A DNA stretch of 25,020 bases, taken from NCBI GenBank assembly GCA_035512595.1, contig DATKDU010000446.1, positions 1-25,020 of the forward strand. The letters run 5' to 3'. The first letter of the stretch is position 1; the number at the start of each line of letters is the position of its first letter. The position numbers were made by a program, and so were the translations under genes. The stretch is from DATKDU01 sp035512595 (lineage in GTDB: Bacteria; Planctomycetota; Planctomycetia; Pirellulales; Pirellulaceae). The notes beneath the pieces are model-generated. The model made no database searches, was not told where the DNA came from, and was given only the letters and a program-made list of their open reading frames with translations. This document shows positions 1 through 7,792 of this stretch, one piece after another.

Positions 1-1
1 T

Positions 2-148
2 GTCGAGGTCACGTTCGCCTACGGCACCAACGGGCGTTTGAACGTGCGGGTGCTGGTGCCGGGGACGAACGTGGAGAAGCAGCTCGACTTCGTCACCGAC
101 CGGCAGAAGTTCGTGATGAGCCAACTGCCGCCGGCGCGGCAGGGGTGA
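2..148 (+). CDS. C-terminal end of an Hsp70-like protein (partial)
   Basis: The gene starts before the window, and only the last 48 codons are present before the TGA at 146-148. The visible peptide begins VEVTFAYGTNGRLNVRV and ends in a short PPARQG tail. The pattern VEVTF-x5-NGxLxV resembles the substrate-binding beta-sandwich of Hsp70/DnaK proteins, where a similar strand (VEVTFDxDxNGIL) occurs. Several planctomycete Hsp70-like proteins end soon after this domain without the usual helical lid. That family assignment rests on one short motif, so another beta-sandwich protein is possible. No ATPase domain is visible because it would lie upstream. Confidence 0.5.
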   Translation, partial: VEVTFAYGTNGRLNVRVLVPGTNVEKQLDFVTDRQKFVMSQLPPARQG

Positions 149-160
149 TCCCGTCAATTG

Positions 161-299
161 ACAGAATGATGGGGGACAGAATCATAGGGCAGTTGGGTCG
201 CTGAATTGATCCGGCAAGATGAGGAGCCGCGCTGTGATTACGACATCAATTGGGGGTTTGTCTCTCCGCTCTTCATTATTCTGTCCTTCATTATTCTGT
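161..299. repeat. Imperfect 25-bp inverted repeat around a start codon
   Basis: The left arm is 161-185 and the right arm is 275-299. The reverse complement of the right arm matches the left at 21 of 25 positions. Each arm is itself a doubled ACAGAATNAT unit joined by GRRGG. The loop of 89 bases contains the start codon of the downstream glycosidase-like gene, and the right arm encodes part of its signal peptide. The arms could pair in the mRNA or mark a dispersed repeat. Confidence 0.7.
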
Positions 300-1373
300 T
301 TCCTGCTATTGGCCGCCTGTCCCAAACTGGTATCCGGCCAGCCGCCGCAGCGCAAGACGGCGGTGACAATCCAGGGGGAGGCGTTTCAGATCAACAGCCG
401 GCCGACGTATGAGGGCCGTACCTGGAACGGCCATAAAATCGAAGGATTGCTCCTCAACAGCCGGATGGTGCAGGGGATTTTTGACGACCTGAATCCGGAA
501 ACAGTGCAGAAGTGGGCCTATCCCGATACGGGGAAGTGGGACGCCAAGCGGAACACGCGGGAGTTCATTGCCGCGATGCCGAGTTGGCGCGAGCATGGGC
601 TCCTGGCCTTCACGATCAACCTGCAAGGGGGGAGCCCGCAGGGGTACTCGCGGGACCAGCCGTGGCACAACTCGGCCATCTCGCCGGAAGGAGAGTTGCT
701 GCCGGAGTACATGGCCCGGCTGAAGCGGATTATCGACAAGGCGGACGAGTTGGGAATGGTCGTGATCCTGGGGGTATTTTATTTCGGCCAGGACCAGCGG
801 CTGGCGGACGAGGAGACGGTCAAGCGGGCCCTCGACAATGCGGTCGATTGGGTCTTCGACCGCGGCTACAAAAACGTCCTGATCGAAGTCAACAACGAGT
901 GCAACGTCCGCTACGACCACGCGATCCTCCAGCCGCAGCGCGTTCACGAGCTGATCGAGCGGGTCAAAGAGCGGAAGCGCGACGGCCGGCGGCTGCTCGT
1001 TGGCACCAGTTACGGCGGCGGCACGATTCCCAAGGAAAACGTCGTCCGCGCGTCGGACTTCCTCCTGCTCCACGGCAACGGCGTCAGCGACCCCAAGCGG
1101 ATCGGCGAAATGGTCCGCCAGACGCGCAAGGTCCCCGGCTACCGGCCGGTGCCGATCCTGTTCAACGAGGATGACCATTTCGACTTCGACAAGCCGGAAA
1201 ACAACTTCACGGCGGCCATCGGCGAGTACGCCTCGTGGGGCTATTTCGACTTCCGGATGAAAGATGAGGGGTTCGACGACGGCTATCAGAGCGTGCCGGT
1301 GAACTGGGGCATCTCCAGCGAGCGGAAAAAGGGGTTCTTCGCAAAGCTGAAAGAAATCACTGCGGCACAGTGA
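219..1373 (+). CDS. Exported glycoside hydrolase-like TIM-barrel protein (clan GH-A type)
   Basis: A 384-residue protein. Residues 20-33 are a hydrophobic export signal ending LLAAC, which fits a lipobox with Cys34 as the lipidated residue; cleavage by signal peptidase I after VSG is an alternative. The rest resembles a glycoside hydrolase clan A barrel. The strand VLIEVNNECN carries a candidate acid/base Glu at 227, and ILFNEDDHF a candidate nucleophile Glu at 317, the order and spacing expected for this clan. The substrate is not recognisable. A GTG at 234 has a good GAGGAG Shine-Dalgarno at 221-226 with a 7-base spacer, whereas the ATG at 219 has none, so the true protein may be five residues shorter. 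The sulfatase downstream starts 35 bases after the stop, suggesting co-transcription and a joint role in breaking down sulfated polysaccharide (inference). Confidence 0.7.
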   Translation: MRSRAVITTSIGGLSLRSSLFCPSLFCFLLLAACPKLVSGQPPQRKTAVTIQGEAFQINSRPTYEGRTWNGHKIEGLLLNSRMVQGIFDDLNPETVQKWAYPDTGKWDAKRNTREFIAAMPSWREHGLLAFTINLQGGSPQGYSRDQPWHNSAISPEGELLPEYMARLKRIIDKADELGMVVILGVFYFGQDQRLADEETVKRALDNAVDWVFDRGYKNVLIEVNNECNVRYDHAILQPQRVHELIERVKERKRDGRRLLVGTSYGGGTIPKENVVRASDFLLLHGNGVSDPKRIGEMVRQTRKVPGYRPVPILFNEDDHFDFDKPENNFTAAIGEYASWGYFDFRMKDEGFDDGYQSVPVNWGISSERKKGFFAKLKEITAAQ

Positions 1374-1408
1374 ACCCGAACATCCACGCACCACCGCGAG
1401 TTCACCCC

Positions 1409-2821
1409 ATGAAACACGCCTCCGCATTGGCCGCGACGTTGCTGCTGTTCTGCCTGGCTAGTGGCAGCATCGCCCAAGATCAGCCGGCCGACCGCCCCAA
1501 CGTGATCGTCCTGTACGCGGACGACCTGGGCTACGGCGACCTGGGCTGCTACGGCCATCCGACGATCCGCACGCCGCATTTGGACCGCATGGCGGCCGAG
1601 GGGATGCGGTTCACGTCGTTCTACTCGGCAGCGGAGGTCTGCACCCCCAGCCGGGCGGCACTCCTTACCGGTCGCTATCCGATCCGCAGCGGCATGGCCA
1701 GCAACAACCGCCGCGTCCTGTTTCCCAACTCAGCCGGCGGCATTCCCGCCAGCGAGATCACGCTGGCCGAGGCGCTCAAGGAACGCGGCTATGCCACCGC
1801 CTGCGTCGGCAAGTGGCACCTCGGGCATTTGCCGCAGTACTTGCCGATGAAACATGGCTTCGACTCCTACTTCGGCATTCCCTATTCCAACGACATGGAT
1901 CGCGTGGCCGACAACAAGCTCGGCCGCACGATCTTCCTCGAGCCCAAGATGGAATACTGGAACGTGCCGCTGATGCGGAACGACGAGGTGATCGAGCGCC
2001 CCGCAGATCAGCCGACCCTGACGCGCCGCTACACCGAGGAAGCGGCCGCCTTTATCGAGGCCCACCAGGACAGGCCGTTCTTTCTCTACTTGCCGTACAC
2101 CATGCCGCATGTGCCGCTGTTTGCCTCCCAGTCGCACGCCGGCCAGAGCCCGCGCGGATTGTACGGCGACGTGGTCGAGGAGATCGACGCCAGCGTCGGG
2201 CGGATCCTGGAGACACTCCGCCGCGCAGGGCTCGACAAGCGAACGCTCGTGGTCTTTTCCAGCGACAATGGCCCGTGGCTGGTCTTCGAGCAGCAGGGCG
2301 GCTCGGCGGGGCTGCTCCGCGACGGCAAGGGATCGACGTGGGAAGGGGGCGTACGCGTGCCGGGGATTTTCTGGTGGCCGGGCAAAGTCAAAGCCGGAGC
2401 GGTCACGCAGGATTTGGGCAGCACGCTCGATATCCTGCCGACTGCCGTCACACTGGCCGGCGGCAAACTACCTGCCGACCGCACCATTGATGGCGTCAAC
2501 CTGGCCCCGCTGCTGCTGGGGACCGGCAAGCGCCCACGCACGTCAATGCTCTTTTACCGCGGCACTGAGTTGTTTGCTGCGCGGCTCGGTCCGTACAAGG
2601 CCCACTTCCAGACGCAGCCGGGCTACGGCCCTGGGCAACGGGAGAGGCATGATCCGCCGCTGCTCTACCATCTGGGCGAGGACCCGGGCGAAAAGTCCAA
2701 CGTCGCAGCCAGGCACCCGGACGTGATTGCCGAGGTCCGCGCGCTGGTTGTCGAGCATGAAAAATCGGTCGAGCCGGCTGCCAACCAACTCGACCCCCTG
2801 ATCGGCAAGGCGGGAAAATGA
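1409..2821 (+). CDS. Secreted sulfatase of the type I (formylglycine) family
   Basis: A 470-residue protein starting at ATG 1409; an in-frame GTG at 1370 overlaps the previous stop and would precede the signal peptide, so I reject it. Residues 1-25 form a signal peptide ending SGSIAQ. The metal site starts at LYADDLGYGD. The catalytic motif CTPSRAALLTGR has Cys78, which is converted to formylglycine by a sulfatase-modifying enzyme in this family. GKWHLG supplies the usual Lys and His, and FSSDNG the later metal ligands. Length is normal for arylsulfatase-like enzymes, which hydrolyse sulfate esters of carbohydrates outside the cytoplasm. No clear Shine-Dalgarno is visible. Placement after a glycosidase-like gene suggests a sulfated glycan substrate, but the sequence does not identify it. 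Confidence 0.93.
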   Translation: MKHASALAATLLLFCLASGSIAQDQPADRPNVIVLYADDLGYGDLGCYGHPTIRTPHLDRMAAEGMRFTSFYSAAEVCTPSRAALLTGRYPIRSGMASNNRRVLFPNSAGGIPASEITLAEALKERGYATACVGKWHLGHLPQYLPMKHGFDSYFGIPYSNDMDRVADNKLGRTIFLEPKMEYWNVPLMRNDEVIERPADQPTLTRRYTEEAAAFIEAHQDRPFFLYLPYTMPHVPLFASQSHAGQSPRGLYGDVVEEIDASVGRILETLRRAGLDKRTLVVFSSDNGPWLVFEQQGGSAGLLRDGKGSTWEGGVRVPGIFWWPGKVKAGAVTQDLGSTLDILPTAVTLAGGKLPADRTIDGVNLAPLLLGTGKRPRTSMLFYRGTELFAARLGPYKAHFQTQPGYGPGQRERHDPPLLYHLGEDPGEKSNVAARHPDVIAEVRALVVEHEKSVEPAANQLDPLIGKAGK

Positions 2822-3096
2822 TGCCAGGGGGGCCTTATCGCCATAAAGCTTGACGCTTATGCGACTTCCGTCCAGAGCAAGCCGTCGGTTGTGGTTGCAA
2901 TGGACTGGGACCTTCGTCCAATGCAAAGCCCCCTGCGATCCCCGTCGATCTGGATTACGAATAGAGACGGAGCGGCAGCGAACCCAAGCCGCCTCGCCGC
3001 CGTAAAGGCACTGATCGCCGGCACTTAAACGCCAATTGCTCTCTCGCGTCCTCCGCCCGCTACCCTCGTCCCCAGAACCTCGTTTCGACGGCCTCT
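2822..3096. other. Intergenic region with two imperfect hairpins
   Basis: 275 bases without a convincing gene between the sulfatase and the permease. 2839-2863 can fold into a bulged hairpin (CGCCATAAAGC against GCTTATGCG) just after the sulfatase stop. 2895-2926 can form an 11-bp stem with one mismatch (TTGCAATGGAC against GTCCAATGCAA) and a 10-base loop. Neither is followed by a T-run, so neither is a canonical intrinsic terminator. I see no clear promoter for the permease. Confidence 0.4.
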
Positions 3097-4959
3097 ATGA
3101 CCGCTCCCCCCTTCGCTGTCGTTCTGGGAAACATCCTGGACAGCATCCAGCTTCAACTCCCGGAAGGGATCGTCACTTGGCTGACGCCTGTCTGGATCCT
3201 GAGCCTCGGCTTCCTGCTGGGGCTTTTGGCCTGTGCTGCCCTGTGGGGCGTGGCCAGCCTCCTCTGCCGGCTGCCCGTACTGGGGACGCTCGATGAAAAC
3301 CCGACCGCCTGGCGGGCCGTCGTCGGCGTGCTCTTTCTGGCGTTGGCGATCGGCGGGAATATCGCCGTGCAACGGTCGTTTGGGTCCGCAGCACCGGCCG
3401 CCGAAGCCGGCGCGGAGGCAGTCGCTGCCGCCCCGGTAATCATCGACCGGGTAGTGGCGGGGGTTGCGGTCTGTGCCGCGGCGCTCCTGGCGGCACTGGC
3501 GATCGTCACACTACTGTCGCGAAAGACGGTTGAGGAGATTCCGCTGGCGGTGCGGGAAGGGGTCTTGAATTACTACTTCATCACGGCCGTGACGTTTGCG
3601 TGCTTCGCCTTTCTCGGATTGACCGTCGTCCGCCGTCCCAGCGAGTTGCTTTCCGTCCTGTATCGCTATCCGCAGCTTGTGGCCCAGGGAAATCCGACCG
3701 AAACTTTCACGATCCTTGCCCCGCAGACCGAGTTTGGCGAGCCCCCCCAGACGACGATCCCGGTCCGCTTCAAGAAGAGCGAGATCCGCACCCTCACTTT
3801 CACAAGCGACCAGCTCGTCAAGATCCGCACGGAGCCATTTGACAGTCCTGGAATGATGGCTGCCCTGTTCACCGTCGCTCCCCAGGATCAGGGGAGCGAG
3901 CCCGATCCGCAGCAGCAGGCCGGCGCACAGTGGACCCGCACCCCCAACGGCATCGTGCCGTTTTCCGCGGAAGAGGTCCGGGAGCTGTACGTCAAGAATT
4001 ACGGCAATCGCCCAGCGACCGTGACGATGAAGATCACGCTGGGCCTGGCCCATCCCGAGATGCTGCTCGTCCCGTTGGTGATGTTGTTTGTCGTGGGAAT
4101 ATTCGTGCTCTATCTGTTGCAGCGGGCGGCAATGCCGAAGCTGGCGGCGGTCGCCCTCTCGACGGCCAAGTCCGACATCGCCCAGCCGATCTACGTCATC
4201 CTGCTGGTGCTGACCGCCTTCGCGCTGGTCCTGTTCCTGTTCATCCCCTACTACACGCTGGGGGAAGACATCCGCATGTACAAGAACGCCGGCCTGGAGC
4301 TCCTGCTGGTGATCGCCATCATCCAGGCGGTGTGGGCCGCCAGCTCGTCCGTCTCGGAGGAGATCGAAGGCCGCACGGCACTCACCGTCCTCTCCAAGCC
4401 GGTCAGCCGCCGCGATTTCATCCTCGGCAAGTTCTTCGGCATCGCCTGGTCGGTCGGCTGGCTGGTCTTGTTTTTAGGGCTAGTGATGCTCGTGGTCGTG
4501 GCGTACAAGCCGCTGTACGACGCCCGCGAAGGAGCGGCCGGCGAATTTCCCGTCTGGCAAAACTGCTTCCGCGAGATGGTGGAGATCGTCCCCGGCATCG
4601 CGCTGGCGTACCTGGAAACGCTGGTAATGGCCGCCCTGTCGGTGGCGATCTCGACGCGGCTGCCGATGCTGGCCAACTTCATCATCACCTTCTCGATCTA
4701 CACGCTGGGGCACCTGACGCCGCTGATGGTGCAGTCGCAGACGGTGGCGGACAACGTGCCGGCGCCGGTGATTTTCCTGGCGCAGATACTGGCAACCGTG
4801 CTGCCGGTGCTGGACCACTTCAACATCCAGGCGAACATCGCGGCCGGCAGGCAGGTCCCAATCGATTATGTCGGCTGGTCGCTGCTGTACTGCACGCTCT
4901 ACAGCGCCGTGGCGATGCTGGTGGCGCTGACGCTGTTTGAGGATCGGGATTTGGCGTAG
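3097..4959 (+). CDS. ABC-2 type transporter permease, large planctomycete form
   Basis: A 620-residue integral membrane protein. Hydrophobic spans are visible at roughly 31-57, 73-92, 115-140, 158-178, 322-342, 364-386, 398-415 and 447-469, with more after 505. A soluble, probably extracytoplasmic segment lies at about 180-320. The stretch EEIEGRTALTVLSKPVSRRD (421-440) is the characteristic cytoplasmic loop of ABC-2 permeases of the NosY/GldF type. These proteins pair with a separate ATP-binding subunit, but no ATPase gene is in the window, so the partner lies elsewhere and the substrate is unknown. ATG 3097 is the first in-frame start before the hydrophobic region, although no strong Shine-Dalgarno precedes it. 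Confidence 0.78.
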   Translation: MTAPPFAVVLGNILDSIQLQLPEGIVTWLTPVWILSLGFLLGLLACAALWGVASLLCRLPVLGTLDENPTAWRAVVGVLFLALAIGGNIAVQRSFGSAAPAAEAGAEAVAAAPVIIDRVVAGVAVCAAALLAALAIVTLLSRKTVEEIPLAVREGVLNYYFITAVTFACFAFLGLTVVRRPSELLSVLYRYPQLVAQGNPTETFTILAPQTEFGEPPQTTIPVRFKKSEIRTLTFTSDQLVKIRTEPFDSPGMMAALFTVAPQDQGSEPDPQQQAGAQWTRTPNGIVPFSAEEVRELYVKNYGNRPATVTMKITLGLAHPEMLLVPLVMLFVVGIFVLYLLQRAAMPKLAAVALSTAKSDIAQPIYVILLVLTAFALVLFLFIPYYTLGEDIRMYKNAGLELLLVIAIIQAVWAASSSVSEEIEGRTALTVLSKPVSRRDFILGKFFGIAWSVGWLVLFLGLVMLVVVAYKPLYDAREGAAGEFPVWQNCFREMVEIVPGIALAYLETLVMAALSVAISTRLPMLANFIITFSIYTLGHLTPLMVQSQTVADNVPAPVIFLAQILATVLPVLDHFNIQANIAAGRQVPIDYVGWSLLYCTLYSAVAMLVALTLFEDRDLA

Positions 4960-4974
4960 GAAGCGGAGGTAGCC

Positions 4975-5007
4975 ACGGATCGAACACGGATGAAACACGG
5001 ATGGGAA
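4975..5007. repeat. 11-bp tandem repeat, three imperfect copies
   Basis: Units ACGGATCGAAC (4975-4985), ACGGATGAAAC (4986-4996) and ACGGATGGGAA (4997-5007) follow one another in the gap between two convergent genes. The gap (4960-5034) holds nothing else recognisable. Confidence 0.7.
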
Positions 5008-5034
5008 TCCGGCAGACTTAATCGTGAATTAGAG

Positions 5035-5334
5035 TTACGGACTGTCCGGTAGTTTCCGTCCTTCGGGATGGGCTTGTTCGCTGTCCGTTTTCAGAAGACG
5101 TTGAAATTCGATCTGCGCCTGCTGCCTCTGGGCCATATAGAGTGACAACTCGGCGAGGGCTCGCTCCCTTTCAGCCAATTCAAAATCGCGGCGTGCTTTG
5201 TCCCGTTCCGCTCGAATCACCGGCCGCATCGATTCGCGGCCGCCGAAGAATGATGCCACGACGAGCATCAGCACGAACAGCGTCCGCAGCGAAAACTGAA
5301 GCCAGCGGCGGGGCTGATAGTCGCGTGAATCCAT
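5035..5334 (-). CDS. Small membrane-anchored coiled-coil protein, unknown function
   Basis: A 99-residue protein. I place the start at ATG 5334 because an AGGAG Shine-Dalgarno lies seven or eight bases upstream; the open frame extends further, but the added residues would be translated from the heptamer repeat and the end of dapB. Residues 15-31 (FSLRTLFVLMLVVASFF) form one transmembrane segment. The FSLRTLF motif is common at the start of small planctomycete proteins. Residues 38-80 are rich in Arg, Glu, Ala and Gln and should form a coiled coil, probably in the periplasm if the N-terminus is inside. It lies 43 bases downstream of dapB on the same strand. I do not recognise a function. Confidence 0.7.
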   Translation of the reverse strand: MDSRDYQPRRWLQFSLRTLFVLMLVVASFFGGRESMRPVIRAERDKARRDFELAERERALAELSLYMAQRQQAQIEFQRLLKTDSEQAHPEGRKLPDSP

Positions 5335-5353
5335 CGGAAAATCTCCTGCCGCC

Positions 5354-5378
5354 AATCCGCAATCCGCAATCCGCAATC
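5354..5378. repeat. Heptamer tandem repeat AATCCGC, 3.6 copies
   Basis: Perfect copies of AATCCGC at 5354-5360, 5361-5367 and 5368-5374, then AATC. Read on the minus strand, the array starts directly at the dapB TAG stop (5378-5380) and ends a few bases before the Shine-Dalgarno of the next gene. Confidence 0.9.
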
Positions 5379-6172
5379 TAAAGCCCCAGCACGTCGTACA
5401 TGCTGTACATCCCCGGCTTCTGCTTGGCCACGAACTTCGCCGCGGCCAGCGCGCCGGTAGCGTAGCAGTCGCGGTTGCTCGCCTTGACGGTGATCTCCAG
5501 CGACTCACCAAACATGCCGAAGATCACGGTATGCTCTCCCGCATTGTCGCCGACCCGCACGGCGTGGTAGCCGATCTCGTTCCGCGGCCGCTTGCCGACC
5601 TGGCCGTGCCGCCCGTGGCGATGCTGCGAGATGCCCATTTCGGCCGCGACGATCTCGCCAAAACGGATGGCGGTTCCGCTGGGGGCATCTTCCTTCATCC
5701 GGTGATGCCGCTCGATGATCTCCACGTCCGCGCCGGCGGGGACGTCCTTGAGAACTTCGGCCGCCTTGGCCACCAGCCGCATCGCCAGGTTGACCGTCGT
5801 GCTCATGCTGGGGGAATAAACGACCGGAATCTTTTCCGCCGCCCTGGCGAGCAACTCCTTGGTTTCCTTCGTCAGCCCCGTCGTGGCCATCACCAGCGGG
5901 ATCTTGCGGTCCACGCAGAGCCTGGTGACGGTCGTGGCCGCTTCGGGCACGGAAAAATCGATCACCGCCTGCGGAGATGCTTCGAGCCACGCCGTCAGCG
6001 GCACTTGCACGTCGGGCACGCCGGCAATCAGCCCAGCGTCCTTCCCCAGGTCGGGATGCCGGGCATGTTCTAGAGCCGCCACGATCTTGAGCTCGGGATC
6101 GATGCTGGCCAGAGCGACGAGCCGCTTCCCCATGCGGCCCCCCGCGCCATTGACGGCAATTTGCGTGGTCAT
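5378..6172 (-). CDS. dapB: 4-hydroxy-tetrahydrodipicolinate reductase
   Basis: A 264-residue cytoplasmic enzyme of lysine and diaminopimelate synthesis that reduces hydroxy-tetrahydrodipicolinate with NAD(P)H. The N-terminal Rossmann motif GAGGRMG is at residues 9-15. The family signature IERHHRMK followed by DAPSGTA is at 153-168, with the active-site His156/His157 and Lys160. The ATTGL motif (96-100) is also typical. Length is normal for the family. It lies 32 bases after threonine synthase on the same strand, so the two aspartate-pathway genes are likely co-transcribed. The product also feeds diaminopimelate into peptidoglycan, which fits murB on the other side of the divergent promoter region. 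Confidence 0.96.
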   Translation of the reverse strand: MTTQIAVNGAGGRMGKRLVALASIDPELKIVAALEHARHPDLGKDAGLIAGVPDVQVPLTAWLEASPQAVIDFSVPEAATTVTRLCVDRKIPLVMATTGLTKETKELLARAAEKIPVVYSPSMSTTVNLAMRLVAKAAEVLKDVPAGADVEIIERHHRMKEDAPSGTAIRFGEIVAAEMGISQHRHGRHGQVGKRPRNEIGYHAVRVGDNAGEHTVIFGMFGESLEITVKASNRDCYATGALAAAKFVAKQKPGMYSMYDVLGL

Positions 6173-6204
6173 GGTGTGTCCGCCTTAAGCGTCGGTGACT
6201 ACAG

Positions 6205-7605
6205 CTATGAGTATAGCTGAATCGCCTTCACAATCTCGCCCATTTCGTTCGCCACCGCCACCGCTCTGTTCGCAAACGACGCCCGCTTCACGCCCCGGCT
6301 GCCCAGCACCTTGTTGAATTGCTCCTGGTCGGTCGTGTGATAGGCCACCGTCGCCGTCGGGTCCTTGAGTTGATGCCCTGTCAGAACGCAAACCACCCGT
6401 TCATCCGCGCCGATCACTCCCTGATCCCGCAGCAATCGTGCGCCGGCCACGCTGGCGGCACTCGCCGGTTCGCAGCCAATGCCGGCGGCGCCGACCTTCG
6501 CCTTGGCGTCGAGAATCTCCTGGTCGCTCACCTGGCGGACGACGCCGTCCATCGCATCCAGCGCCCGCAGGCATTTCCGCAGATTGACCGGCCGATTGAT
6601 CTCGATCGCGCTGGCGATCGTCGAAGCCTTGCGCCCGAGCTGATCGAGCTCCTGGTAGTACTTGTCGGCAACCTCCATCGTACCGTTTCCGCCCTCCCAC
6701 CGCAGCCCGCGCCGTTCATAAAGCTCGTACAGCGTGTCCGCTCCCGCCGCGTTGATCACCGCCAGCCGCGGCATACGATCGATCAGCCCCAGAGTCTTCA
6801 GCTCGACAAACGCCTTGCCGAAGGCGCTCGAATTGCCGAGGTTTCCGCCGGGGACGACGATCCAGTCGGGGACCTCCCAGCGGAGGGCCTCCAGCACGCG
6901 GAACATGATCGTCTTCTGCCCCTCGAGCCGGAACGGGTTGACGCTGTTGACCAGGTACATCCCCAGGTCGCGCGACACCTCCTGCACGCGGGCCATCGCG
7001 TCGTCAAAGTCGCCGGCGATCTGGATCGTCAGCGCCCCGTAGTCGAGCGCCTGCGACAGTTTTCCATAGGAGATCTTTCCCGAGCCGATGAACACGATCC
7101 CCTTGAGGTTTCTGAGCACGCCGCAGTACATGGCCAGCGAGGCGCTGGTGTTGCCGGTGGAAGCACACGCCGCGCGCCTGGCCCCGATCGCCCGCGCGTG
7201 GGTGAACGCGGCACTCATGCCGTTGTCCTTGAAGCTGCCGGAGGGGTTCATTCCCTCGTGCTGAAGGTGCAGCCGGCCGGGCTTCATGCGGACGAATTCG
7301 CCGACCAGGTCGGACTGGTAGAGGAGCGTCTGCCCCTCGCCGACCGTGACGACCGATTCGGGGCGAATGAACGGGAGCAGTTCATGAAACCGCCACACGC
7401 CGCTGAATCGCAACGGCAGATGGCGCTGCGACCACGTTTCCTCGAAGAACTTGAGCGTTTTGGGAACGGCCGCCCGCTCCCACTCGTATTCAATGTCGAG
7501 CAGATCGCCGCACGTGGGGCAACTGGTCCGCACCTCATCGATGCCGCACGTGAACGAGCACGCGGGGCGGATGCAGCGCTGAAAGGCGAAGTCGGACAGA
7601 GGCAC
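6205..7605 (-). CDS. thrC: Threonine synthase
   Basis: A 466-residue PLP enzyme that converts O-phosphohomoserine to threonine. The PLP lysine is Lys126 in the motif NPSGSFKDNGM. The phosphate-binding region STGNTSASLAMY and the later GGNLGNSSAFGKA are characteristic of threonine synthases. The N-terminus carries Cys at 11, 16, 20, 29 and 32 (CxxC at the end), a possible zinc-ribbon-like segment seen in some threonine synthases. The start codon is GTG at 7603-7605 with no obvious Shine-Dalgarno. It is the first gene of the minus-strand run thrC-dapB-small membrane protein, divergent from murB. Confidence 0.93.
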   Translation of the reverse strand: MPLSDFAFQRCIRPACSFTCGIDEVRTSCPTCGDLLDIEYEWERAAVPKTLKFFEETWSQRHLPLRFSGVWRFHELLPFIRPESVVTVGEGQTLLYQSDLVGEFVRMKPGRLHLQHEGMNPSGSFKDNGMSAAFTHARAIGARRAACASTGNTSASLAMYCGVLRNLKGIVFIGSGKISYGKLSQALDYGALTIQIAGDFDDAMARVQEVSRDLGMYLVNSVNPFRLEGQKTIMFRVLEALRWEVPDWIVVPGGNLGNSSAFGKAFVELKTLGLIDRMPRLAVINAAGADTLYELYERRGLRWEGGNGTMEVADKYYQELDQLGRKASTIASAIEINRPVNLRKCLRALDAMDGVVRQVSDQEILDAKAKVGAAGIGCEPASAASVAGARLLRDQGVIGADERVVCVLTGHQLKDPTATVAYHTTDQEQFNKVLGSRGVKRASFANRAVAVANEMGEIVKAIQLYS

Positions 7606-7706
7606 GGGTGCGGGCTTGAAGAGGAGGTGACGTCGCGGGGGCGCTTTGACGGAAGTAGTTTAGGCAGCGTATCTTGCGGCGGCAAGGCGAGCAGGCGTCC
7701 TTGCCA

Positions 7707-7735
7707 CTGACGGCTTGCCGCGGCTCGGTTAGAAT
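7707..7735 (+). promoter_or_regulatory. Candidate sigma-70-type promoter for murB
   Basis: CTGACG at 7707-7712 and TAGAAT at 7730-7735 are separated by 17 bases. The site lies 58 bases upstream of the murB ATG in the thrC/murB divergent gap (7606-7792). Confidence 0.45.
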
Positions 7736-7792
7736 TCGTACTTCACTCCCTCCGAGCGACGTTCCAACGATTCCTTTCTCAGGACTCCTGGC

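Noticed and set aside
206..412. 68-codon plus-strand frame with a hydrophobic stretch near the first gene start
   Set aside because: The hydrophobic residues come from the signal-peptide region read in another frame.
306..1427. 373-codon minus-strand frame opposite the glycosidase-like gene
   Set aside because: Shadow frame; the plus-strand gene has a signal peptide and conserved glutamates.
6319..7710. 463-codon plus-strand frame opposite thrC
   Set aside because: It mirrors threonine synthase codons, is rich in Arg, His and Val, and has no recognisable motif.
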